Shown here piece by piece: positions 1-8,247 of a stretch of DNA of 64,000 nucleotides. Both the position numbers and the translations under genes were made by a program. The stretch comes from Vanrija pseudolonga (lineage: Eukaryota > Basidiomycota > Tremellomycetes > Trichosporonales > Trichosporonaceae): positions 3,596,001 through 3,660,000 of the forward strand of contig NC_085850.1 in the NCBI RefSeq assembly GCF_020906515.1, read 5' to 3'. Numbering within the stretch: the stretch's first letter is position 1; each line of letters starts with the position of its first letter. Below the pieces are notes generated by a model. The model did no database searches, was not told the origin of the DNA, and saw only the letters and a program-made list of their open reading frames with translations.

Positions 1-405
1 TCGATACAATTCGGGTGTGGGAGGTGTATGGCGTGGCGTGGTGTGGAGTGTGTGCTGGGTTGAGTTCGGCCTGGAGGTTCGGCATGGTGGGCGGAGCGGG
101 TGCGGTTTCTGTCGTTGTGTGGTGGTTTCAGTGTTTTCGGTGTGGCAACGAGAGTGGCATCGGCATAGCGACGTTGCGGCCGTCTGAAGCGGTCCAGCTC
201 ACGGCACTGGATCACTGGTCTCGTCGGCGTGTGCGCCGAGCGATGTGATGGAGGCAGCCGAGGGCGCAGTCAGAGCGCCGATCCTCAGCCCAGCACCGAC
301 TGCCAGTCCTTTGGCCACCTCGGTCCTCCTCGTCCTCCCCAGCCGAAGGTGACAAAAGCAAATACCAAAAGCAACTGCTATTCGTTGCTGCTGCTCTACT
401 ACTCA
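1..405. other. intergenic, nothing recognised
   Basis: No coding sequence with a recognisable family, splice structure or RNA gene was found between the window edge and the tRNA-Gln gene. A TTTT run on the minus strand (about 367-370) lies roughly 36 nt beyond the tRNA 3' end and could be its Pol III terminator. Confidence 0.5.
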
Positions 406-476
406 GGTCCGACTGGGAATCGAACCCAGATTACAAGAATCAGAATCTTGTGTACTAACCGTTATACGATCAGACC
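406..476 (-). tRNA. tRNA-Gln (anticodon CUG)
   Basis: The minus strand folds into a complete cloverleaf. The 5' strand GGTCTGA pairs with the 3' strand TCGGACC (one G-U). The anticodon stem is CAAGA/TCTTG with loop TTCTGAT, so the anticodon is CTG (Gln, codon CAG). The T arm carries the GGTTCGATTCC B-box. No intron is present, unlike the two tRNAs near 7.7 kb. Confidence 0.93.
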
Positions 477-2128
477 GTGATTACGTGTTCGCAAGTTTGT
501 CGCTTGGCCAAGAGCGTCGCGAGCAGAGTCACAGTTGCCTGCTGCTGGTCGTGGCGACAAGTGCCTCGCTATGGCTGCTGTAGGACGAGGTTGTGTCCCC
601 CCAATCAGCTGGGAGTCAAGTCACCGGTACCTCGGAGGTGGGTTGTGCATGTGAGAACCCCCCATCTACCCGCTCGTAACCTCGTGCCACGCGCCTAAGA
701 CCTCCCTCGTGCCTCACCCCCACCAGTAGTACCACACTCGCAACTGGATGAACCCATGCACCACTCGCCGAGGACGACACTTCAACCAACCACGGCTATG
801 CACACGTCCACCTAGATCTGGGGGTTGTGATGAAGACATGGCATCTTGGGGCAATCAGGAGCCCCCCGCGCCACATTATCTCGTCCCCGGCCCGGAGTCG
901 CCACCACCCCAACCCCGCAACTCGCTCTGCCCCGCAGCACCCGTCGCTCAGCGCCTATCAGCCGTAAGGTACGCTCCACCCCTTCAAATCCATTAAAGCC
1001 ATCTTCTCAGCAATGATGAACAACGCCCAGATACGGCAATGCACACGCCCACCCATGTAACATTCGGCCTGGAGTGCGCCACACTCATCTCGACGTGCCC
1101 GGCAACAGTCCGCAGTCGCCATTCGGCGCAACCATCATCAACGCGTAGGCAGCTGGCCCCACACCACGCCCACCGACGCGTCGGCAACCAGGCCTGACGA
1201 TCATCACACGCGTCGATCCTGGGTGAGCAGCTGGGCACGGCACGGTACCGGTGTTTCGGTCGCACTGTGAAACTATCTCTCTCATGCATGGACAGACGTA
1301 CGTAACGTGCGTATCCTCGCCGACCGAGATAGCCCGGTAGGCGGATTGATCAGGAGACCGGAGGGGATCTGGCAGCATAGGTGCAGCATACTCAGCGTCT
1401 GGCTATGAATACTGCATGCCTATTTTCACCCGCACCATAGATGATGGCAGGCTCGGTCAGATCTGACCAGTGAAGCTAACGGCTGTGGCGAATTCGCCCA
1501 ACCCCTCACCTCGTCAAATTCACTAAATAACAACACCCATAATAACACGAGGCTAGCACTCATCTCCGAGGCATGCAGCAGCCGCTCTGGTATTATCTTC
1601 GGCCATCAGCACCGTCGTAAACAACACGCATTACCAGTGCTGAATAGTTAGTAGGCGGAATGTGCGCCGCCCACTCGCACACGATCGGTGGCAGCAAGTC
1701 ACCAGCAAGTCACCGGGTGTCAACCAGCTCAATCGGCGCCGCAACGCACCGCCGCTCACCACACACGCTCCGACACCCCGATCGGGCTTCCAGACACCAA
1801 CCAACCATCCCACGGAGCAACCACGTCGCCACGCCGACGCCGAAGGCGGGCCACCACAGATCTGGGTCGTCGTCGCCCCGCCCTGCCCCGCACACCGCGC
1901 TTTCCGGACTCGGCGCGCACTAGGCCGGGCTAAGTGGCACCTACTAGGGTTATCAAGGCACCGTCAACCAACCAACCCAGTGTGGCACTCGACTTGCCGG
2001 GCATGAATCGATCAGTGCCCTGGCTGTCAACATCACGCACGATACCGCCTTCTTGCGTGCGTCTGAGCGAATGTTTGCGCCGGTTTGTTTACGCCGGCTT
2101 TCAGCCCAATCCCGACAGAGGAAAAAGG
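477..2128. other. intergenic, upstream region of the secreted repeat protein
   Basis: About 1.6 kb without a convincing gene. Open frames at 993-1289 and 1662-2006 overlap on both strands, lack splice continuity and resemble no family. Confidence 0.5.
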
Positions 2129-2134
2129 TATAAA
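2129..2134 (+). promoter_or_regulatory. TATA box
   Basis: TATAAA inside AGGTATAAAGG, 63 bp before the ATG of the secreted repeat protein. The spacing fits a short-leader, TATA-driven gene, often seen for strongly expressed secreted proteins. The promoter role is inferred from position only. Confidence 0.6.
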
Positions 2135-2196
2135 GGAGCGAAGAAATCGGCGGTCTGAAGGCCTATCCCATCCTCCAACCTCCTCCCTCCCTCGAC

Positions 2197-3258
2197 ATGC
2201 TCCCCTTCGCGACCCTCTTCACCCTCGTGCTCGCGCTCAGCGCAGCCGCGGCCCCCATCGACGTGTCGCAGCGCGACTCGATCGACATCAGCGGTGGTGG
2301 CTCTGCCAGCCCCTCTGGCGCCGACATCTCCGGCGGTGTCAGCGTCAACGGCGCCCCGCCGTCAGGCTTCAACTGGCCCATTCCTGGCGTACCCTCGGCC
2401 TTTGGCGTGCCCACCGGCCTGCCCGCTCCGCCTGCTGGTGGAATTCCAGGCGTGCCTTCTTCGATCCCAACTGGGCTCCCCAAGCCGCCTAACGGAGGAC
2501 TTCCGTCCCTTCCAGCCCCCCCGGCAGGAGGTTTGCCTTCGCTTCCTGCCCCTCCTGCTGGCGGAATCCCAGGACTTCCTTCGTCGATCCCCACCGGACT
2601 CCCTGCTCCGCCCGCTGGAGGGATCCCGGGTCTGCCTTCGTCGATTCCGACGGGTTTGCCTGCGCCGCCTGGTGGACCTCCATCGTTCCCCAGCGGGCTC
2701 CCTAAGCCCCCTGCTGGAGGAATTCCAGGTTTGCCTTCCTCGATTCCTACCGGTTTGCCTGCTCCTCCTGCGGGTGGAATTCCGGGTCTGCCTTCTTCTT
2801 TCCCTACCGGTCTGCCTAAGCCCCCCGCTGGAGGCATCCCTGGTCTTCCTTCTGGGTTCCCAACAGGTCTGCCCGCCCCGCCTGGTGGCCTGCCTTCAGG
2901 TATCCCCACTGGCCTGCCAGGTGGTGGAGGTGGCAGTCCCATCCCGACGCCGACGGTCCCCGCGTGGCCGAGTGGACTTCCCACACCCCCGGTCCCTGCT
3001 TGGCCTTCTGGTCTTCCTACTCCTTCTGGACCTGCGGCCCCCGACTTCGCCGCTGCGTGGCACGCGGCTGCTGTCCAGGCTGCCGATGCCCTCGAGAAGG
3101 GACTGCAGGCCTTCAAGGCTGGCGACGCCCAGGGCGAGATCGCTTTCTTCCAGGCCGAGCAGGACGCGACCAACAAGGCCATCGCGGCGTGGCTGCAGTT
3201 CAAGCAGGCCGCGTATGACGCTGCCCAGAAGGGTATCGACGCACTCAGTGCCAGTTAA
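2197..3258 (+). CDS. secreted Pro/Gly-rich repeat protein
   Basis: A single-exon gene of 353 aa. Residues 1-19 form a clear signal peptide (Met-Leu-Pro-Phe, a hydrophobic core, then an Ala-rich cleavage region). Residues about 55-260 are a degenerate tandem repeat of the type PAPPAGGIPGLPSSIPTGL, with Gly, Pro, Leu and Ser dominating. The last 70 residues are Ala/Lys/Gln/Glu-rich, probably helical, and contain no repeats. There is no GPI signal or transmembrane segment, so the product is probably secreted or wall-associated. The start is the first ATG after a TATA box at 2129. An antisense frame is open across nearly the whole gene, but this follows from the repeat's codon composition. The collagen-like appearance is compositional: the strict Gly-X-Y spacing is absent. 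I do not recognise a named family. Confidence 0.8.
   Translation: MLPFATLFTLVLALSAAAAPIDVSQRDSIDISGGGSASPSGADISGGVSVNGAPPSGFNWPIPGVPSAFGVPTGLPAPPAGGIPGVPSSIPTGLPKPPNGGLPSLPAPPAGGLPSLPAPPAGGIPGLPSSIPTGLPAPPAGGIPGLPSSIPTGLPAPPGGPPSFPSGLPKPPAGGIPGLPSSIPTGLPAPPAGGIPGLPSSFPTGLPKPPAGGIPGLPSGFPTGLPAPPGGLPSGIPTGLPGGGGGSPIPTPTVPAWPSGLPTPPVPAWPSGLPTPSGPAAPDFAAAWHAAAVQAADALEKGLQAFKAGDAQGEIAFFQAEQDATNKAIAAWLQFKQAAYDAAQKGIDALSAS
2360..2980 (+). repeat. in-gene minisatellite coding for Pro/Gly repeats
   Basis: About ten imperfect units of roughly 50-60 bp encode the variable PxPPAGG(I/L)PGLPS(S/G)(I/F)PTGL unit. Units differ at synonymous sites and in length (some lack the IPGLPSS part), as expected from unequal crossing over followed by drift. 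Confidence 0.8.
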
Positions 3259-3508
3259 AGAGTTCGATTCACTGTATCGTTAGATTTTGGAATACTGTTT
3301 GACGACTGTTTCGATAGTATCTGTAGACGTGAGCCATTATACACAATGGATCAGCGTTTTGTTGGAAACTTTTCAGTGGAGGGTTAGTATCGTATTTTGA
3401 AGGATTTTCATTGCGACAACTACTTGGAAAAGAGAACAAACCTAATTGGAAACGATAACGACGACTACTGGGAAACGAAAATGATGGTGGTAGCGGACAG
3501 TATCGCCA

Positions 3509-4075
3509 TCACTTGGGGTTGAGGATGACGGTGTACTTGCCGTTGTGCATGTCGGCAAACTTGTCGGCCTTGGCACCCTTGTGGAAGAGCTGGCGCGTAA
3601 AGCGGATGTGGTACTTGCATACCGACTCCCAGGTGTAGAAATCGGAGGCCTCGGCGAGCCACGAGAAGTACTCGTTCATGGCCAGCATGAGGCGCATGCC
3701 CTCGGCCGGGTCACGCGCACCAGCGGCCATGACCGACACGAGGTTGGTCCACGCGACGGTAAGGGTCGTCATGTTGGGGAAGGCGGTCATGAAGTGGCCG
3801 ACAGCGTCGCCGGGGCAAATCTTGGCGGGCACATACTCATACTGCCCACTGCCCTTGTCGATGGCCTTTCCGATAACGTCGAGGTCCTCGACGTCCGTAT
3901 TGAGGGGGTGCAGCTCCGGGATCATGCGGTAGAGGTACTTGGGGCCCAGGGTGCCGTCGCAGGCGGCAGCGAAGTCGTCGTCATCCAGCCAAGAGAAGCG
4001 CGCGCGGAGCTCAGCCTTGGCGTCGCCAGCGGCCCAGTCCTGCTTGACCAGGTAATGCTTGAGTTCGTTGCACAT
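3509..4075 (-). CDS. Gag-like domain protein, short paralogue
   Basis: A single exon of 188 aa. The start chosen is the ATG at 4073-4075, which begins Met-Cys-Asn-Glu-Leu; the open frame continues upstream without matching the paralogue. The protein aligns with the C-terminal half of the next gene (4597-7173). Shared blocks include FAAACDGTLGP against FCAAVSGTLPP, a central LTVAW/LSVAW block, and YTWESVCKYHIRFTRQLFHKG against FTWASVCEFHCRMTAPIFQRG (given in part). It lacks the zinc fingers and the long disordered N-terminus of the paralogue and stops just after the shared domain. The pattern (helical domain with a W-x-x-V-x-x-(Y/F)-H core) resembles Gag/capsid-like proteins from basidiomycete mobile elements. 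That link is from memory of the pattern and would need a profile search. Confidence 0.7.
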   Translation of the reverse strand: MCNELKHYLVKQDWAAGDAKAELRARFSWLDDDDFAAACDGTLGPKYLYRMIPELHPLNTDVEDLDVIGKAIDKGSGQYEYVPAKICPGDAVGHFMTAFPNMTTLTVAWTNLVSVMAAGARDPAEGMRLMLAMNEYFSWLAEASDFYTWESVCKYHIRFTRQLFHKGAKADKFADMHNGKYTVILNPK

Positions 4076-4596
4076 TGTTATGGGGTGACAACTGGCTGGG
4101 TCTCGGAGGAAAGTTGGGGGTGATGGGGTAGTGCTGGGCTCTTGCCAGCGGTAGAGTTGAGAGGATGTGGATGAATGCAAGGACGAGGTAGGACAGCTTA
4201 TATTTATAGGTTGAAGCGGTGAGGAGAGCTGGCCGAAGCTGGCGCAAATACACAGACTGTTGGGGGGAATGATGGGAGGGAATATGATGGATGCGAATGT
4301 GTGCGTATGGGTGATCGTTGTACGTATGTGTTGTCGCCGTTTGTTTGCATTGATGGGGTGTAAACACATATCTTGATGTGGGTGCATCACCAGCTCACCA
4401 GCTTGCACCCACACGACGCCACTGACGCAAGCGCCACAAACGCACAACGAACCGCCACAATCCCACATGTGTGGGCGTGCAGTCGACGCGGGACCCATCT
4501 CGCATCCTGGCGCTGAGCGGGCGTCACGGTCTGTTCTCGCCACTCTGGGCCGACACACACAGCCAAACCAACGAATGCATCTACAGTCTGTAGTCT
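4076..4596. other. spacer between the tandem Gag-like genes
   Basis: 521 bp separating two same-strand paralogues. It holds the 5' region of the short copy and the 3' region of the long copy. No terminal repeats, target-site duplications or reverse-transcriptase fragments were seen. Confidence 0.5.
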
Positions 4597-7173
4597 CTAA
4601 AACTTGTGCGTCTTCTTCTTCTTGTAGGGGCACTGCGGCTCCCTGTGCGTGCCGCTGCAGATGGTGCACGCGTGCCTCATGCCCCATCCGCACGGCTCAG
4701 CACAGCGGCCATGGTTCCACCAGTAGCAGCCCCTTGGCGCCTCCATGCCGCCTACGGCTGCCTCACCCTCTCCACACATCTTCTCGGCCTTCCAGCCCTC
4801 GGGGCAGTCTTTCGCCTTGTGTTCTCCCCAGCAGGTCATGCACACGTGCTTCCTGCCGACGCGGCACGGGCCGGGTGGGCCGGAGATGGGGCAGTCGTTG
4901 AAGTTCCACAGCATGCACACCTGATCCTTGCCAGTCGCAATGTGGGAGCTCACCACGCCTTGGGGGAGGCGGACCAGGGCACCCTGGTACTGGGGGTCAT
5001 TGTACCTGATGCCGTGCCAGCTGCGCGCGTGCAGGCCGCGCTGGAAAATCGGCGCCGTCATGCGGCAGTGGAACTCGCACACCGAAGCCCAGGTGAAACC
5101 GTGCGCAAGGATGCCGAGCCATTGGAGGTGGTCGGCCATGGCGGCTACGACCTCCGGGTCGCCCCCCGAGCACAGGGAGCAGAGCTGAATCCATGCAACG
5201 GAGAGGATCTCGAAGGACGGTAGGATGGTCGAGAGGTGCGCCCCGGGGTCGTGGGGGACTGTGGAGAGCTCCGGCGCACGCCAGTAGCGGTTGAACACTA
5301 CATACAGGAGCCACGGGGGCAACGTGCCGCTCACGGCCGCGCAGAAGTAGTCGTACGGCATGAAGGCGTACTTTTCACGCAGGGGGTGGAGGTGGAATGG
5401 CGGTGGGGCGGAACCTCGGTGGTCGGAGGGTCCGTATGAGACTGGGCGGTCGGTGGCGAATGATTGGTCTGCAGCTACTACGCTCTGCTCCTCCACCCAG
5501 CTGCCTACAAAGCTGCGGACGCGAGGGCCACTGTTGCGTGGAGCTGGACGGGGGACGAGGGCATGGCCACTGTTACTAGGCACTGGACGATGAACGAGAG
5601 CCTGGGCACTGTTGTATGGCGCTGAACGTGGAACAAGAGACTGGCTGGTGGCCGTCGCACCCGTTGGAACCATGGCACCACTGCCCGCTGGGCTGTCGGA
5701 GAAGCCGCTGTGGACGTAGCTCCCGTCGGGTCCGGCCCCAGTGTATCCGCTGCTGTAGTAGCTACCACTGAGGGGAACGCTGACGTCCGTTCCGTCCTCC
5801 ACAGGCAGGTCACGGAGCTGGAGACGCTCTAAAACTGACTCTGGCGGAGTGGGGGACTGGAGGACGATACGCGGGGGAGGGAGAGGGGCGGTCCTGGCGC
5901 CCTTTGTACGGCTAAGGTGTCCGGTGTACCCGTCGTAGCTTTCGAGGCTTTCAGGCGGGTCGGCCTGGCGGACAATGAGATCGGAGTCGGGGCGGATGGT
6001 GCCGTCGTCCGAGGAGGTGTCGGAGCGCGCGAATGTGGCCGGCTGGACAGAGCTGTAGAGGTAGTCGGGTCCAGGTGGCGCCGGGTCGTGGGCGCTGGGA
6101 GCGTGGCGGCTCGGGCCGGCAACGTTGTGCATGGGGTGGATGGTCCTTCCATCCCAGTCCGACTGGGAGCGCACGAGTGCTTGTGGGTGAACAGAGGTGT
6201 GGATGTCCTTGGGCGGCACTGGGGGTGGGCGGTCAGACAGCACACTGGAGTGGGAGCTGGGAGCACGGTCGTTGGCACTGCGACGGTTATGCGCAGGGCG
6301 GCCGGTGCTATCTGAGCTTGAGCTAGCGGTGCTTTCAGAGCCTGGACCACGTGCAAACGCAGGCGGGTTCGACGAGCTGTGGATGTAGCTGGGCTGTACT
6401 GCCCGGACGGCAGAGCGGGGACTGGGAGGGGGGATACTGGGGCCAGCAATCTGGCGCGAAGGACGAACGGTGCCCTTGGAGCTTGAGCTAGCGGTGCTCT
6501 CGGAGCCTGGTCCACGTGAAAACGCCGGTGGGTTCGAAGAGCTGTGGGTGTAACGTGGCGTCACCGCCTGGGGGACAGGACGGGAATGTGAGGGGCCACT
6601 TGGGCCAGCGCTCTGGCGCGGAGGAGTCGGAGCCTGCGCAGCAGAGCGGGGACGGGGAGGGGGGCTACTGGGGCCAGCGCTCTGGTGCGAAGGGTGAACA
6701 GTGTTCTCGGGGCTGGAACGAGCGGCACCCTCCATCACAGGATCGAGGCTCCCCTCTGGGACAGGGTGTGCAGCTGCCCGCGGCGGCGCAGGCCTGTACC
6801 TAATACCGACGCGGTTGGTGTCAAAGTGGAAATCGAACTCTAGTGTGGAACGGGGCGCATCGTGGCCGGGGGTGGGAGCGGGGGCGGCACTGGGGGCCGG
6901 GGTCGTAGGGCGGACGGCGCTGGAGCTGGGACTGGGACGGACGGTGCTCTCCGATCCTGAGCCTGGGCCGCGGGTCGACGGGGTGAACCGCACGCGCGGC
7001 TCGCGCTGGCGCTCGTGGTGGGTGGCGGGGCGGGGGGCCGTGTCGCGTACAGGCTGGCGCTCGTTGTGGTCGTCGGGGCGCTGTGTCGAACTGGAGCTGC
7101 TGCGCTGGGTGGTGCCACTGCCGCGCGTGGCGTAGGTTGCGCGCGGGGGCGGTGCGTTGGGTGGGGGGTGCAT
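4597..7173 (-). CDS. Gag-like protein with tandem CCCH/CCHC zinc fingers
   Basis: A single open exon of 858 aa. Residues 1 to about 560 are disordered and rich in Pro, Ser, Arg and Thr, with an internal duplicated block containing HSSSNPPAF and RGPGSESTASSSS twice. Residues about 610-730 form the helical domain shared with the neighbouring short paralogue. Two zinc-binding modules follow. At 753-790 the spacing is C-x7-C-x8-C-x5-H-x-C-x2-C-x3-H-x4-C. At 816-848 it is C-x7-C-x3-C-x5-H-x-C-x2-C-x3-H-x4-C. The protein ends in a basic Lys-rich tail. A capsid-like domain followed by zinc knuckles and a basic tail is the layout of a nucleic-acid-binding Gag. No protease, integrase, reverse transcriptase or recombinase is adjacent, so it may be domesticated or the remnant of a non-autonomous element. 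Binding to RNA or DNA is inferred from the fingers. Confidence 0.72.
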   Translation of the reverse strand: MHPPPNAPPPRATYATRGSGTTQRSSSSSTQRPDDHNERQPVRDTAPRPATHHERQREPRVRFTPSTRGPGSGSESTVRPSPSSSAVRPTTPAPSAAPAPTPGHDAPRSTLEFDFHFDTNRVGIRYRPAPPRAAAHPVPEGSLDPVMEGAARSSPENTVHPSHQSAGPSSPPPRPRSAAQAPTPPRQSAGPSGPSHSRPVPQAVTPRYTHSSSNPPAFSRGPGSESTASSSSKGTVRPSRQIAGPSIPPPSPRSAVRAVQPSYIHSSSNPPAFARGPGSESTASSSSDSTGRPAHNRRSANDRAPSSHSSVLSDRPPPVPPKDIHTSVHPQALVRSQSDWDGRTIHPMHNVAGPSRHAPSAHDPAPPGPDYLYSSVQPATFARSDTSSDDGTIRPDSDLIVRQADPPESLESYDGYTGHLSRTKGARTAPLPPPRIVLQSPTPPESVLERLQLRDLPVEDGTDVSVPLSGSYYSSGYTGAGPDGSYVHSGFSDSPAGSGAMVPTGATATSQSLVPRSAPYNSAQALVHRPVPSNSGHALVPRPAPRNSGPRVRSFVGSWVEEQSVVAADQSFATDRPVSYGPSDHRGSAPPPFHLHPLREKYAFMPYDYFCAAVSGTLPPWLLYVVFNRYWRAPELSTVPHDPGAHLSTILPSFEILSVAWIQLCSLCSGGDPEVVAAMADHLQWLGILAHGFTWASVCEFHCRMTAPIFQRGLHARSWHGIRYNDPQYQGALVRLPQGVVSSHIATGKDQVCMLWNFNDCPISGPPGPCRVGRKHVCMTCWGEHKAKDCPEGWKAEKMCGEGEAAVGGMEAPRGCYWWNHGRCAEPCGWGMRHACTICSGTHREPQCPYKKKKTHKF

Positions 7174-7636
7174 TTGGGTGGGTGTACGGTGGATGTGGGG
7201 TGAGAACGGTCGTGTGTGAGGGCGGAGAGAGAGAGTAGTGAGAAGTAGTGAGGAGAGAGTCGAGTTGTGCGCAGGCTGGCAGTAAGTGCACTGCGGTTAG
7301 GAAGAGTCCATCACTGGCTCGAATGCGCGGTGGTCGTGGATAAACATCACCGGGATATTATGGATACCTGTGCCACATTTCGTGTTTGAACAATGTCGCG
7401 TGCCACGAGCGTTGTAGTGCTAAGGTTGTGCTAACTAGGCTGCATGAGGCATCGCAGTGTTGCCCATTGTATCCGAAGAGTGGACGTACTGGAGCTACCA
7501 CAGACCACGCACCCCCCAACCATCAAGCAAGACTGGGCGGATTTGATTGATGTCGATGGCAGTTTGTGGTTTGAACAAAAACAGCTGCCACTCTCTTTCA
7601 CGTGGCGTGCACGTGGCTTTCGGAAAAACCACCACC
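7174..7636. other. intergenic between Gag-like gene and tRNA pair
   Basis: 463 bp with no gene. Two CACGTG cores lie close together near 7598-7615, just before the tRNA cluster. A minus-strand TTTT run at 7637-7640 follows the tRNA-Glu 3' end. Confidence 0.5.
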
Positions 7637-7640
7637 AAAA
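7637..7640 (-). terminator. Pol III terminator of the tRNA-Glu gene
   Basis: TTTT on the minus strand (AAAA on plus), 8 nt past the 3' end of the tRNA-Glu gene. It is the first T-run after both tRNAs. Confidence 0.6.
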
Positions 7641-7648
7641 GATTTAAT

Positions 7649-7735
7649 TCTCCGCCAGGGAGTCGAACCCTGCTCTACCGCGATTTGAAACTCTCCAATG
7701 AGAGGCGGTTATACTAACCGATATACTAGCGAAGA
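7649..7735 (-). tRNA. tRNA-Glu (anticodon CUC) with a 16-nt intron
   Basis: Acceptor strands TCTTCGC and GCGGAGA pair (one wobble). The anticodon stem is ACCGC/GCGGT. Loop bases C-T-CTC-A are followed by a 16-nt intron (TTGGAGAGTTTCAAAT) after position 37, the canonical place for nuclear tRNA introns. The intron contains GAGAG, complementary to the anticodon-loop CTCTC, as expected for the pre-tRNA helix recognised by the splicing endonuclease. The B-box GGGTTCGACTCCC is intact. Confidence 0.9.
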
Positions 7736-7756
7736 TAATCCGAGATTACCCCGGAA

Positions 7757-7842
7757 TGACCTCTGGCGGGATCGAACCGCCGACCTCATGCGTAACGCTT
7801 CAAGTGTTAAGCATGCGCTCTAACCAGCTGAGCTAAGTAGCC
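7757..7842 (-). tRNA. tRNA-Val (anticodon AAC) with a 12-nt intron
   Basis: The D arm starts TAGCTCAGCTGG, a good A-box. Anticodon stem CATGC/GCATG encloses T-T-AAC-A, then a 12-nt intron (CTTGAAGCGTTA) and position 38. The T arm GGCGG-TTCGATC-CCGCC carries the B-box. The acceptor stem is imperfect: GGCTACT against AGAGGTC gives two wobbles and one A-A mismatch at pair 5-68. The gene may be functional with a weak stem or be a decaying copy. It sits 21 nt upstream of tRNA-Glu on the same strand with no T-run between them. Confidence 0.8.
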
Positions 7843-8247
7843 TGGGATGTTTTCGGCGAACTGCCGTTGACCATGAGCATGCCCGCAGGGTGGGCTGCCG
7901 CACGCCACGGGCGGCAACGACCGCTCGTCGATCCCGAGGTGGGTGGTGGGCGGGTCCTGCCGTGATCCGTGACGCCTTGTCTCACATTGCCACGGCAGAG
8001 GGTCCCGCAACTCTGGTCTAGATCTTTCGGCGGGACGCAAGCACGCGTGCCCGAGCTAGCCATTTGTTTTCTCCACACGTGAGGTCTTCTTCTGCCCGAG
8101 CTAAGTGTGCTTGGTGCTGGAATGAACGAGTGAATGAATGGATATACGATTTCATCTGATCGGTTACAATAGGGGCTGGTCTATGTTACACTGTATAGCG
8201 AGGATTGGGGTCTGGATGGCGGTACTCGTCGTCGAGGAGCTACTACG
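7843..8247. other. intergenic between tRNA pair and oxygenase 3' end
   Basis: About 400 bp, with no supported gene. Short frames on the minus strand at 7807-8078 overlap the tRNA and are not coding. Confidence 0.5.

Noticed and set aside
2163-3203. 346-codon open frame antisense to the secreted repeat protein
   Set aside because: It is a mirror of the GC-rich repeat codons. The sense frame has a signal peptide and a TATA box; the antisense frame has neither.
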